A DNA stretch of 64,000 bases from Tenacibaculum sp. MAR_2009_124 (GTDB taxonomy: Bacteria; Bacteroidota; Bacteroidia; Flavobacteriales; Flavobacteriaceae): NCBI RefSeq assembly GCF_900105455.1, contig NZ_FNSF01000001.1:811001-875000 (forward strand), read 5' to 3'. This document shows, one piece after another, positions 1 to 8,957 of this stretch. The stretch's first letter is position 1, and each line of letters starts with the position of its first letter. The notes under the pieces were generated by a model. It was not told the DNA's origin, did not search any database, and saw nothing but the letters and a program-made list of their open reading frames with translations. Made by a program: the position numbers and the translations under genes.

Positions 1-1
1 A

Positions 2-2023
2 ATTATTAACAGGTTTGATCATAGAACTCCAGGGACTACCCACGGTCATCATACAACCTCAGCTATGCTAAGTGTTGAAGCTTTTGATTTAGCTAATGAT
101 CCATCGAAATATTCAGATCAATTAAGTTATACGGAACCTTGGCAACCAAATCGATTATTTTTTAATACCTCATGGTGGTTTTATGGAAGTCGTGATAATT
201 TTGCTAAAGCTGATAAATCAAAAATGTTAAAATTTGATATTGGAACATATTATCCACTAAAAGGCTTGTCTAATAATGAGCTGGCCTCAATGGCAAGTAG
301 TCAACATCTATGTCAAGGATTTGGACGTTTAACAACAAGGGGAAGTCAAGAAGAATATGTAGAATTTTTAAAAGGAGGTTTCCCAGCCGATAAAGAAAAT
401 ATCTTTTCAGGAATTAATACAACATGGAGTCGTGTTAAAAAAGGAAAAGAAATTGGAGATATTCTGCATAAAGTTGAAAAGGAATTTGATTTTATCGATC
501 CATCAAAACATTTACCTGAATTGATGAAGGCTTACAAGTTAGTTCAAGGTTTAAAGAACGAACATTGGAAAGGAATAAAATCGAAAGAGCTTAAAGCGAT
601 TATAAAAGCATGTGCAGGACTGTATTTAGAAGCTTCTGCGGTTAGTTCAAGTACTACACCGAATAGTAGTGTGAAAATAAATTTTGAAGCCTTAAATCGA
701 AGTAATATCCCGATGGAGTTCGTTTCTATGGAAATTCAACCACAGGAAAGACTTTTATTGAAAAATTTAAAGCTTAGACCAAATTCCAAAGAAAATTTTT
801 CAGAAACTATTAGCGTAGGAAATATGAAATACTCTGCTCCATATTGGTTAGAAAAATCATGGGATTTAGGAATGTATAAAGTGGCGGATCAAAGGGAAAT
901 AGGAAACCCTGAAAGTAAAAGGCCTTTTAACATAAAATACAATCTTACTATTAATGGAGAAGATATTTCGTTCGTAAAACCTGTTGTTTACCGATATTCT
1001 CAAAGAGATAAAGGAGAGATATATGAACCTTTTGAAATTGTACCTCAGGTAACAACCAAATTGGCTGATAAAGTATTGATTTTCGCGAATGGCGATGCTC
1101 AGAAAGTGAATATAGAAGTAAAAGCAGGATCAGATAATACGAATGGAACGGTTAAAATTAAAGCACCTAAAGGGTGGAAGGTTACTCCGGAACAAATTTC
1201 TTTTTCAATTGAGCAAAAAGGAGATGTACAAATGGTAGACTTTATGATTGCTCCAACATCCAATGAATCGGAAGGTTATATCAATGCCATTGCTACTGTA
1301 AATGGTACTATTTACGATAAGGAGTTGGTTGAAATAAATTATGATCATATTCCAAAGCAGACAGTTTTACTCCAGTCAAAAGCAAAGGTGGTTAGATTGA
1401 ATATTAAAAAAGAGGGGTCTCATATTGGATATATTCAAGGTTCGGGAGATGCTGTTCCTGAAAGTTTAAAACAAATAGGTTATAAGGTAACGGAAATAAC
1501 ACCTACTGAAATAAATGAGAAAACTCTCTCAAAATTTGATGCAGTTGTTGTTGGAATTAGAGCATACAATACTAAAAAGGAATTGCAATTCAAGCAAAAA
1601 TACTTATTGGAATATGTTAAGAATGGAGGGAATATGATTGTTCAATACAATACAAACAGACGTGTTGATGTAAAAGCTCCTTATGAATTAAAATTGTCTA
1701 GAGATAGGGTTACCGATGAATATGCAAAAGTAACCATGTTAGCTAAAGATCATAAAGCTTTACAGTATCCTAATAAAATAAACGAGAAAGATTTTGAAGG
1801 TTGGGTGCAGGAACGTGGATTGTATTTTCCAAATTCTTGGAGTAAAGAATACGTGCCTATTTTATCAATGAATGACAAAGGAGAATCTCCAAAAAAAGGA
1901 AGTTTACTTATTGCAAAGTACGGTAAAGGAAACTATATATATACTGGAGTAAGTTTCTTTAGAGAACTTCCAGCTGGAGTTTCTGGAGCTTATAAATTGT
2001 TTACAAATTTATTGTCTTTATAG
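2..2023 (+). CDS. PIG-L family deacetylase, 3' part (5' end outside window)
   Basis: The frame is open from base 2 with no start, and the codons before the first internal ATG at 65 encode the family motif around RFDHR, GTTHGHH and TSAM, so the gene begins upstream of the window. The N-terminal LmbE/PIG-L fold is a zinc-dependent N-acetyl-sugar deacetylase. The GHHTTSA segment is the last metal-site region of that domain. The remaining ~550 residues are beta-rich, and near the C-terminus (about residues 480-670 of the visible part) there is a glutamine-amidotransferase-like segment with YIQGSGD and FDAVVVGIRAYN. This two-part architecture of about 830 residues is common in Bacteroidota. The substrate cannot be read from the sequence. 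A hairpin terminator follows at 2055. Confidence 0.85.
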   Translation: MINRFDHRTPGTTHGHHTTSAMLSVEAFDLANDPSKYSDQLSYTEPWQPNRLFFNTSWWFYGSRDNFAKADKSKMLKFDIGTYYPLKGLSNNELASMASSQHLCQGFGRLTTRGSQEEYVEFLKGGFPADKENIFSGINTTWSRVKKGKEIGDILHKVEKEFDFIDPSKHLPELMKAYKLVQGLKNEHWKGIKSKELKAIIKACAGLYLEASAVSSSTTPNSSVKINFEALNRSNIPMEFVSMEIQPQERLLLKNLKLRPNSKENFSETISVGNMKYSAPYWLEKSWDLGMYKVADQREIGNPESKRPFNIKYNLTINGEDISFVKPVVYRYSQRDKGEIYEPFEIVPQVTTKLADKVLIFANGDAQKVNIEVKAGSDNTNGTVKIKAPKGWKVTPEQISFSIEQKGDVQMVDFMIAPTSNESEGYINAIATVNGTIYDKELVEINYDHIPKQTVLLQSKAKVVRLNIKKEGSHIGYIQGSGDAVPESLKQIGYKVTEITPTEINEKTLSKFDAVVVGIRAYNTKKELQFKQKYLLEYVKNGGNMIVQYNTNRRVDVKAPYELKLSRDRVTDEYAKVTMLAKDHKALQYPNKINEKDFEGWVQERGLYFPNSWSKEYVPILSMNDKGESPKKGSLLIAKYGKGNYIYTGVSFFRELPAGVSGAYKLFTNLLSL

Positions 2024-2054
2024 GCTGCCATCAAATTTTTCGAAATAAGGATAG

Positions 2055-2093
2055 AAAAATCTCATACTTGTGTTTTTAAGTATGGGATTTTTT
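2055..2093. terminator. Bidirectional rho-independent terminator
   Basis: A 15-bp stem (2055-2069 pairing with 2078-2092, one G-T pair) is flanked by A5 and T6 runs, so it can end both the PIG-L transcript and the convergent LysR transcript. Confidence 0.8.
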
Positions 2094-2116
2094 ACTAGGA
2101 GCTATTTTTAACCTTG

Positions 2117-3031
2117 TTAATCTAGTTCAATAGCTCTATTGCTTTTAATTTCATTTTTTATTATTTTAATAAAACTATCAAGAAAGGGATTATCATTGGT
2201 CTTTCGATGAGAAAAGTTAACAGGTAGTGTTTGAGTTTGACCTTCTTTTGGAGAAATAAACTTAACTCCTGAAATATTGTATTTGGAAAAATTCTTACCA
2301 GTAAAAGTTATACCTGTTCCTAAGGAAACCAGATTTACTTTTTTCCACATAGACTCCACATGCTGAATGATTTTTGGAGAAAACCCAAAAGAATAGCATC
2401 TTTCTAGAAAAGTTTCATACCAAATTGGGTCGGCAAGTCTAGGGAATAATATAAAATGTTCGTTTTTTAAATCTCCTAAACATATCGATTCTTTCATAGC
2501 AAAAGCATTGCTTTCTGGAATGGCATATAAAACATGGTCATGCTCTATAATAAGACTGCTAATTCTTGTATCTAATCCGAAACCATAGGTAATTCCAATA
2601 TCGGTTTTATTACTTAAAATTTTTTCCTTCACGTTATAAGAACCTTCAGTTTCACTTATTATTAATTTTACTTTAGGATATTTTATCCTAAAGGTTTCTA
2701 TACATTTTTGCATACATTCTGATATACCAAAAAAAGTGAAATCAATACGTAAAGTACCAGTAGTATCCTCATCAAAGAGTCTTAAAGAATCAGTTGCCTC
2801 TTCAAGTTTTAGAAGGACTTCGCGAGCCTTTTCTAAAAAAATTGAGCCTTCATAGGTAAGTGAGATCTTTTTCTTCTCTCTTTTAAACAATGTTACTCTC
2901 AATTCACTCTCTAAACTTTTAATAAGCCTGGTTAAGGGTGGTTGAGAAATACATAGCCTTTCAGAAGCTTTACGAAAACTAAGTTCTTCAGAAACAACAA
3001 TAAAACTTTTAATCTGCTTAATACTAACCAT
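2117..3031 (-). CDS. LysR family transcriptional regulator
   Basis: This is a 304-residue protein of normal LysR length. Residues 1-60 form the winged helix-turn-helix (SFRKASERLCISQPPLTRLI pattern) and are followed by the periplasmic-binding-like effector domain. It is transcribed divergently from the secreted pair starting at 3180. A perfect dyad (TACTA, 6-nt spacer, TAGTA) lies directly before its start codon and suits autoregulation. The effector and targets are unknown. The divergent gene at 3180 is the obvious candidate by the usual LysR arrangement, but that is inference. Confidence 0.9.
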   Translation of the reverse strand: MVSIKQIKSFIVVSEELSFRKASERLCISQPPLTRLIKSLESELRVTLFKREKKKISLTYEGSIFLEKAREVLLKLEEATDSLRLFDEDTTGTLRIDFTFFGISECMQKCIETFRIKYPKVKLIISETEGSYNVKEKILSNKTDIGITYGFGLDTRISSLIIEHDHVLYAIPESNAFAMKESICLGDLKNEHFILFPRLADPIWYETFLERCYSFGFSPKIIQHVESMWKKVNLVSLGTGITFTGKNFSKYNISGVKFISPKEGQTQTLPVNFSHRKTNDNPFLDSFIKIIKNEIKSNRAIELD

Positions 3032-3032
3032 A

Positions 3033-3048
3033 TACTAAATATATAGTA
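3033..3048. promoter_or_regulatory. Candidate LysR operator (dyad)
   Basis: TACTA and TAGTA half-sites are separated by 6 nt, one base upstream of the LysR start codon. The dyad contains the T-N11-A pattern typical of LysR sites. Confidence 0.4.
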
Positions 3049-3179
3049 AAAAGATCAAAAAAAGTATCAAGTGATATAATATTAGAAATGAAATAGGTAA
3101 AGGTCAGGCATTAAAATAATGATATTTGATAGAAGTTATTACAACTTTCATTCAATATTAACTATAAATCCAAAGAAAC

Positions 3180-4217
3180 ATGAAGCTACGAATATTAACT
3201 ATTGTCCTAATTTTATTTAGTTATAGTGCATTTTCACAATGGACGGGAACTGACCCTGTCATTCAAAGCGGAGCAGCTATAATACATAAAAACCTAACCA
3301 TTGGTAAGGAGCTTTTTGGCTTCTCTCCATATGGAGTTCCTTCACCTATAGTATTACCAAAGAGAAAGTTAAATATATTCCGAAAACATGCGGGAGGTCT
3401 TGCTTACCCTTTAGGTGCACCGTTATCGAGCTATACTACTGGATTAAAGATAGTTCACAATGTTACTGCTTTTGGACCTAGTCCCGAACAAAATTACAAC
3501 TGGGAAATTGCTGCATCGAAGCGACATCTATTTTTTCATTACGGAAATGATAATCGAACTTTATTAACAATGAAGTCAAATGGCAGAATTGGTATTGGAA
3601 TTACAAATCCTGATGCCACACTTCAAGTAAGAAATAACAATTCTACAAGTCTAGATTCTCATTTAGAGGGATTTACTTTAATGGATGGGAATCAAGCATC
3701 TTTACTTTTAGGATCAGAAACTAACGCTCCCTATGGTGAATGGGGAATTGAATACAATCAAGGAGCTCAGGGATTAAATTTTTGGAAACCCTCTGGTGCC
3801 ACCACTGGACATGGTAATTACTACATGTTTATTAAAAATAATGGAAAAGTAAGTATAGGCCTTGACCCTTTGGAACCCACTACATATAATGGTAATTATA
3901 AGTTATATGTGGCGGATGGCATTATGACAGAGAGAGTTAAAGTAGCACTACATACGTCAAGTGATTGGGCGGATTACGTGTTCGCGGAGGATTATGATTT
4001 AAAACCTCTTTCTTATGTAAAATCATTTATAGAAAAGAACAAACATTTACCCGGAGTACCAAGTGCTGATGAAGTTGTTGAAAATGGAATTGATTTAGGA
4101 AAAATGGATGCTCTCCTTTTGCAAAAGATAGAAGAACTTACATTATATGTTATTGAGTTAGAAAAAAAGATAGAAAAGCAAAATCAAAGAAAGGTTAAAA
4201 AATGTACTCATGAATAA
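3180..4217 (+). CDS. Secreted fibre-like protein with endosialidase-chaperone-type C-terminus
   Basis: This 345-residue protein has an N-terminal signal peptide (ILTIVLILFSYSAFSQ). The middle contains the repeat-type motif NGRIGIGITNPDATLQV near residue 135, seen in many Bacteroidota surface proteins. The C-terminus has the DYVFAEDYDL / KHLPGVPSA / GKMDALLLQKIEELTLYVIELEKK region, which in the family precedes a short coiled coil related to intramolecular chaperones of tail-spike proteins. Function is unknown; a trimeric surface fibre is the best structural guess. Its stop overlaps the start of the next gene by 8 bp, so the two are translationally coupled. Confidence 0.6.
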   Translation: MKLRILTIVLILFSYSAFSQWTGTDPVIQSGAAIIHKNLTIGKELFGFSPYGVPSPIVLPKRKLNIFRKHAGGLAYPLGAPLSSYTTGLKIVHNVTAFGPSPEQNYNWEIAASKRHLFFHYGNDNRTLLTMKSNGRIGIGITNPDATLQVRNNNSTSLDSHLEGFTLMDGNQASLLLGSETNAPYGEWGIEYNQGAQGLNFWKPSGATTGHGNYYMFIKNNGKVSIGLDPLEPTTYNGNYKLYVADGIMTERVKVALHTSSDWADYVFAEDYDLKPLSYVKSFIEKNKHLPGVPSADEVVENGIDLGKMDALLLQKIEELTLYVIELEKKIEKQNQRKVKKCTHE

Positions 4218-7122
4218 AATAGTTATACTCATATTTTTTACTATTGTTTCCATTATTCCATTGGAATGCTTTTCTCAAAGAAAAGGAAATACGTTTAGTG
4301 ATGATATCGAAGCCGCTAATTACATTTTTGGTCGTTTAAATCCTTCTTATTTCGATAATGTATTACTAAATAGATCTTTTGACAAGAGTCCTATCACAAT
4401 AGATCAAATTAATGGAAAATATGGTCATACGTTTGCACCAAATGATTTTTTAGATGTCTTTTCGAATATATCAGTTGCTTCTATAGATTCCAAAGAGGTT
4501 AGCAACATTCAAGGTATTACAGAAGATATTATGGAGTTCTTTAAAAATCAAACAGACGAAGATGATTTAATTCAACCCTTTGGGTTAATATTGAATAATG
4601 TTAGTTTTATTGATAGCTTAGCTGGAACAACGAAGTTTAAAAACAAAGAAGGGCAGCTGGTTCCGTATTCTGAAAATCGATCTTTGTATAAAAAAGTATT
4701 ACTTAAAGCTGCTGGAATTATTGAATTGCATCCTGATAACGGATATGAAATAGGTCAGTTAAAGTACGATTCAAAATTTATTATTACTAGTAAAGACATA
4801 ACGATACAAAACATAGAAATCAATCTTAATGATGGAAATGGTTTTCAAACATTTGGAAAACGGAATTCAAGTTTACAATATAACAGGACAATTAATTATT
4901 CAAAGGCAATTGCCAGAGTGTCTTATGAATTGAATGGTCAATACTTTACTGAGGACATAAAGTTTTACATTACGACAAAAAGTGAGGAATCTAAAGAGAC
5001 AAGGGGTAGAGAAGATGATGATGATCCTTGGGATGAAATTTGGAGAAACGTAAATCCAATACCTTTCAACGGACTTAAGTTTAGAGTTGGCATTAAGTAT
5101 GGTTGCGGTAACAACGGTAAAATTAGAAGACCAATTATCATATCACCGCCCTACAGACCTTTAATCCAGCCTTTTTCTATGAAGAAATACTGGAATCAAT
5201 TCAATGTTGGAGGTTTGTTTGATAAATATGTTAGTTTAGGTTATGATATTATATTCGTAAGGCAAAATTTCGGCTTCTTATCCTTACAAAAAACGGGCAC
5301 TGAATTGGCTCAGTTTATCAAAAACATCAATAATCTAAAAAAAATAAATTACCCAGATGAAGATTGGGAAAACATTTTAATGGGATATAGCATGGGAGGA
5401 CAAAATGCACGATATGCCTTACTTAAATTAGAAAAAGAGCATATGGAAGCAGGGGGAGATCATCATCATACAAGATTGTATGTACCTTTTGATTCACCTC
5501 ATCATGGTGCTAATATTCCATTATTCGCGCAGGCTACTTATAAAACATTTTCAAATACGAACATTGTAGCTGGTATCGCATATAGTAGTTTGATTGACCC
5601 AGCATCGACTGACATGGGACTTTATAGTATTAATAGTTATACTGATTTGCCTGGAACTAATATTTTTAGAAAAGAACGAATACCACATCCTGATTCCAAT
5701 GCAATAGATTATCAAAATGAAATAGCAAGTGATTTTCATCACCATTATTCGAACACAGGAGATACTCGAAAGACTTTTCCAGCTTTTACAAGAAATGTTG
5801 CAGTGTCAACAGGAAGTTATAAAGATGATTATAACGACAAATGGAATTTATACCCGGGGAAACTCCTTTTTTCTCAAAACGCTCCAGGTATAACACCTTA
5901 TGGAGTAGGAGTGGTGAATCGAGATATAAAAGCGTCTCATTACTCAACTAGTTCTCCTAGCCGTATTTTCAGAAGAAGAGATTTTTATATTGCCGTATTT
6001 ATTCCATTATATATAAGAAAGGAATATCATATGCAAAATGCCTACGAATGGGATTTGGCACAAGGAGGGTATAAAACACTTTTTTATGATGGGCTAGCAG
6101 GCGGAGCTACTACAATTTTAAGATTAGGAGCATTTGGGTTTGGAACAAAGTATTATAAAGATGAAACGTCGTTTTTACCATTAGTATCCTCTTTAGCTAT
6201 TAATCCAACAGAATGGGAAAACAACAATATCAAATACAATTTACAAACGAATGATTTATTTATAGCGGGACTCACTCCAAGTGGCAGCAATATTGTAACC
6301 AATAATTATGGATATCCGAATTTAGGGCATCCTTCTGATCATTTTAATATTACGCCTTTTGAAGCCGTTTATGCGGATATTCATAGTTGGGATCATATCG
6401 TAATGAAAAAAACAGTTGATGAGTATGGAGATGTTACAAGTAGTGATTTCAACCCATTGGTGAACTTTTTGGTAAATGAAGTTGAAGCGGATGAAGTTGC
6501 TCTTCAAAATAAAGTTATAGGAGAAAACCATATACTTTCACCAGATTACCGTTATAAGGCATGGTATAAGGGGTGGAAAAAGGTTTCGTTCGGAAGTAAT
6601 ATCACCTATAAAACAGATCCAGGCGATTATATTATAAAAAAAACAGGAGATATAACATCATTCTCTGGAGGAGCTGTTACTTTGGAGCCAGGGTTTAGTG
6701 TTGAAGCAGGTGGAACTTTTCTAGCTTATATAGACCAAACACATCGAGATAATAGTGCATGGTACAATTGTAATAACTATGATGGCCCAAGAGATACTGG
6801 ACAAATATCAAATAATATAGATGATTATTTGGAAGATTTTAATAGTATTAGCGAAACAGAGGGTTCGAATAAATCAACCGAAAATAAACTAGTAGTATTT
6901 CCTAACCCCAATAAAGGTAAATTTACTTTACGAGTTGATAAAACCATTGATAAAGGGCGTTTGGAGGTATTTAGTCTAGATGGTCGATTAGTATTCAGTC
7001 AGAAAATTTCTAAGATTCAAACAAATGTAGTAGCTTATCTAAAGCCAGGATTATATGAAGTAATCTACTATCCTGATGATGAAAATAATAAAGTGGAAAC
7101 AACAAAATTAGTAATATACTAA
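4210..7122 (+). CDS. Secreted alpha/beta-hydrolase-like protein with type IX sorting domain
   Basis: This 970-residue protein has a signal peptide (IVILIFFTIVSIIPLECFS) and a long N-terminal region of unknown fold. A hydrolase core follows with the nucleophile elbow GYSMGG near residue 392, and PFDSPHHGANIP downstream resembles a lipase lid/loop region. Near residues 800-840 is the GGAVTLEPGFSVEAGG motif that commonly precedes sorting domains. The last ~75 residues (from VVFPNPNKGKFTL) are a type A T9SS sorting domain, so the protein should be exported through the type IX secretion system. A lipase or esterase role is inferred from the elbow only. It is coupled to the preceding fibre-like gene. 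Confidence 0.7.
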   Translation: MNKIVILIFFTIVSIIPLECFSQRKGNTFSDDIEAANYIFGRLNPSYFDNVLLNRSFDKSPITIDQINGKYGHTFAPNDFLDVFSNISVASIDSKEVSNIQGITEDIMEFFKNQTDEDDLIQPFGLILNNVSFIDSLAGTTKFKNKEGQLVPYSENRSLYKKVLLKAAGIIELHPDNGYEIGQLKYDSKFIITSKDITIQNIEINLNDGNGFQTFGKRNSSLQYNRTINYSKAIARVSYELNGQYFTEDIKFYITTKSEESKETRGREDDDDPWDEIWRNVNPIPFNGLKFRVGIKYGCGNNGKIRRPIIISPPYRPLIQPFSMKKYWNQFNVGGLFDKYVSLGYDIIFVRQNFGFLSLQKTGTELAQFIKNINNLKKINYPDEDWENILMGYSMGGQNARYALLKLEKEHMEAGGDHHHTRLYVPFDSPHHGANIPLFAQATYKTFSNTNIVAGIAYSSLIDPASTDMGLYSINSYTDLPGTNIFRKERIPHPDSNAIDYQNEIASDFHHHYSNTGDTRKTFPAFTRNVAVSTGSYKDDYNDKWNLYPGKLLFSQNAPGITPYGVGVVNRDIKASHYSTSSPSRIFRRRDFYIAVFIPLYIRKEYHMQNAYEWDLAQGGYKTLFYDGLAGGATTILRLGAFGFGTKYYKDETSFLPLVSSLAINPTEWENNNIKYNLQTNDLFIAGLTPSGSNIVTNNYGYPNLGHPSDHFNITPFEAVYADIHSWDHIVMKKTVDEYGDVTSSDFNPLVNFLVNEVEADEVALQNKVIGENHILSPDYRYKAWYKGWKKVSFGSNITYKTDPGDYIIKKTGDITSFSGGAVTLEPGFSVEAGGTFLAYIDQTHRDNSAWYNCNNYDGPRDTGQISNNIDDYLEDFNSISETEGSNKSTENKLVVFPNPNKGKFTLRVDKTIDKGRLEVFSLDGRLVFSQKISKIQTNVVAYLKPGLYEVIYYPDDENNKVETTKLVIY

Positions 7123-7135
7123 ACTTCTTTTTCTG

Positions 7136-7157
7136 GAGAGCACCGACGGGTGCTCTC
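7136..7157. other. Hairpin in convergent spacer
   Basis: A perfect 9-bp stem (GAGAGCACC with GGTGCTCTC, loop GACG) lies 14 bp after the hydrolase stop codon. It is not followed by a T-run on either strand, so it is not a classical intrinsic terminator. Confidence 0.4.
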
Positions 7158-7170
7158 AAAAGGATTGTTT

Positions 7171-7761
7171 TTATTGCTTTTCTACTTCACCTTTTAATTC
7201 TGTATTGAATTGATTATATAAAGGTATTGATGCATTTGCCAAATCATTAGTAGTAAAGAAGCTATTCGTTCCTTGATATTCATCCGTTTGAATAAACCTT
7301 GATTGACAATCCGAGATGGCTTCAACCTTAAAAATATGATTATCAATAATGCCAGGAAAGGTTGTGCTCTCCGTCGACCAACCAAATTGTTGGCCTTCGA
7401 TGTAAGATAACGTACGGTTGAATTGACTTTCTGTTGGTTCTCCGGTTGTTGGGCTTGGTAAAATGTAAGTTATGGTAACTTCGCTATTATTATTAATTTC
7501 ACCAGAAAGACCCTGAAAAGAACTACTCCAATCGGGCATGTTTGTAAAATCTGTTAGTATATTCCAAACTTCTTCAGCTGATCCATTAATTACGATATCC
7601 GTATAAACTCTATGTTTATTTGGTTCGATTTGAGTTATAGTCGATGTAGGAAAATCGATTGTAGTATCTGCGGTGCAAGGTACTTCTTCACTACTATCAG
7701 AGCATGATACAATTGTTAAGGTAAAGATTAATAACAGGACGCTCATTCTAAATTTTAGCAT
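7171..7761 (-). CDS. SRPBCC-domain lipoprotein
   Basis: This 196-residue protein begins with a lipoprotein signal (LLLIFTLTIVSC followed by SDSSEE), so it should be anchored at residue 20. The rest matches the START/SRPBCC ligand-binding fold: VINGSAEEVWNILTDFTNMPDWSSS near residues 60-80, then alternating strands and a final helix. SRPBCC proteins bind hydrophobic ligands. No catalytic residues can be named and the ligand is unknown. It converges on the secreted hydrolase, with only a hairpin between them. Confidence 0.65.
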   Translation of the reverse strand: MLKFRMSVLLLIFTLTIVSCSDSSEEVPCTADTTIDFPTSTITQIEPNKHRVYTDIVINGSAEEVWNILTDFTNMPDWSSSFQGLSGEINNNSEVTITYILPSPTTGEPTESQFNRTLSYIEGQQFGWSTESTTFPGIIDNHIFKVEAISDCQSRFIQTDEYQGTNSFFTTNDLANASIPLYNQFNTELKGEVEKQ

Positions 7762-7840
7762 AATTGATTAATTTTAAATATTATGCTAAATTAGATTCAG
7801 GTGTTCGCAGAGCTCTTGCTAAAATGCAAGAAATCAAAAA

Positions 7841-8403
7841 TTACAATTTGATTCTACTAAGTGTATATGGAGTCATTCCTAAAAAGGAAGCAATGTTTTG
7901 TCTTGGAGCAAATTTTGCCGATTGAGGATATTCTTCCATAAATAATTGAAGAGCTTCTTTTTTAGAGCTTTGTGTTAATTCTCTTTGGAAATTGATTTTG
8001 TCTTTCAAGATTTTTTCGAAATACTTAGTTTCGAATAGCCCCCAATGTAGAATCATACTTCTTAATTCTAGAATATTTTGTGATGTTAACACAAATATTT
8101 CACTAGGTTCAAGAGCTTCAATGGTTCTTTCACTTAACTTTTGAGTTCGATAACTCTTTAATTCTGAAAAAAAGAGTTCTCTTCTATAAAAGCAGTAGTT
8201 TGTTCGTTTCCTTTATCATCATGATAATAACTTCTTAATAATCCTTTTCTCAAGAACCCGACTGAATTATTTCTTTGTCTAAATGTGATAAAGTTTTCTT
8301 GTCGCTTTAATTCTTTAACAGTCCATTTACTAATTAATAGGTCAATATCATTAATTAGTATTGGGGCATATTGATTAAGTATGGTATGAAGCTCTTCTTT
8401 CAT
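7841..8403 (-). pseudogene. Crp/Fnr family regulator broken by a frameshift
   Basis: Two reading frames together make one Crp/Fnr-type protein. The upstream part (8403-8158) is a cyclic-nucleotide-binding-like barrel ending ...EENSFFQN. The downstream part (to 7841) ends in the recognition helix region QNIASFLGMTPYTLSRIKL. At a run of seven T on the coding strand (8167-8173 on plus, as A7), adding one T gives a continuous frame reading NSFFSELKSYRTQKLSERTIEALEPSEIFVL into the second part. The gene would then be about 187 residues, normal for this small Crp-like family. It is a true pseudogene, a phase-variable gene, or a homopolymer sequencing error. Confidence 0.75.
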
Positions 8404-8428
8404 TTTATAGATTATAGAATAAGGTCAT

Positions 8429-8863
8429 TTATATATTCAAAGCTTTTATTGTTTCTCTATATCGAGATTCAATCAAATTGGCAAAGGCATTTTTATCGGA
8501 TCTCAATAATTCCATTGCTTCATTATTGATAAGGGTAGGGTTTAGTTTCCTTAAATTACCATCGCCCCATGCAGCAAGTTCAACAATTATCGGAGTTAAA
8601 CCTAAACCAATATCAGTTAGTAAGTAAAGGTTCGTTTTTTTATTATGAGGTAGTTTGGTCTTTCTGATGATATCAAATTCTTCCAGTATTTTTAATTTGG
8701 CTGATAATATGTTGGTTGCTATTGATTCTGAACTTTCCGTAAAATCTTTAAAAGTTCGCTTACCTTCTATTAATATCTGTTTTATAATGACTATCATCCA
8801 TTTATCACCAAGTATGTCTAAGGTAGAAGTTATGGGGCAATTACATCTAAATTTGGAACTCAT
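8429..8863 (-). CDS. HxlR family transcriptional regulator
   Basis: This 144-residue protein has a DUF24/HxlR winged helix: CPITSTLDILGDKWMIVIIKQI, then FKDFTESSESIATNILSAKLKILEEFDII. Cysteines at positions 7 and 9 sit where family members such as YodB carry a redox-active cysteine, so electrophile or quinone sensing is possible (inference). It faces the reductase gene at 8958 across two identical-looking operators, the standard arrangement in which an HxlR protein represses a divergent detoxification oxidoreductase and itself. Confidence 0.85.
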   Translation of the reverse strand: MSSKFRCNCPITSTLDILGDKWMIVIIKQILIEGKRTFKDFTESSESIATNILSAKLKILEEFDIIRKTKLPHNKKTNLYLLTDIGLGLTPIIVELAAWGDGNLRKLNPTLINNEAMELLRSDKNAFANLIESRYRETIKALNI

Positions 8864-8883
8864 AATTAATTTGTTTAATTTTT

Positions 8884-8933
8884 TACTTGCAAAATGAAAG
8901 TAATTATGTATTTTTACTTGTAAAACAAAAGTA
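8884..8933. promoter_or_regulatory. Double HxlR-type operator
   Basis: Two 19-bp sites, 8884-8902 and 8915-8933, each begin TACTTG and end AAAGTA or AAAAGTA. Each is a TACTT...AAGTA inverted repeat. Their starts are 31 bp apart, about three helical turns, so two dimers could bind on the same face. They lie between the divergent HxlR and reductase genes. Confidence 0.6.
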
Positions 8934-8957
8934 ATAATAATTAAGGGAATTCATATC

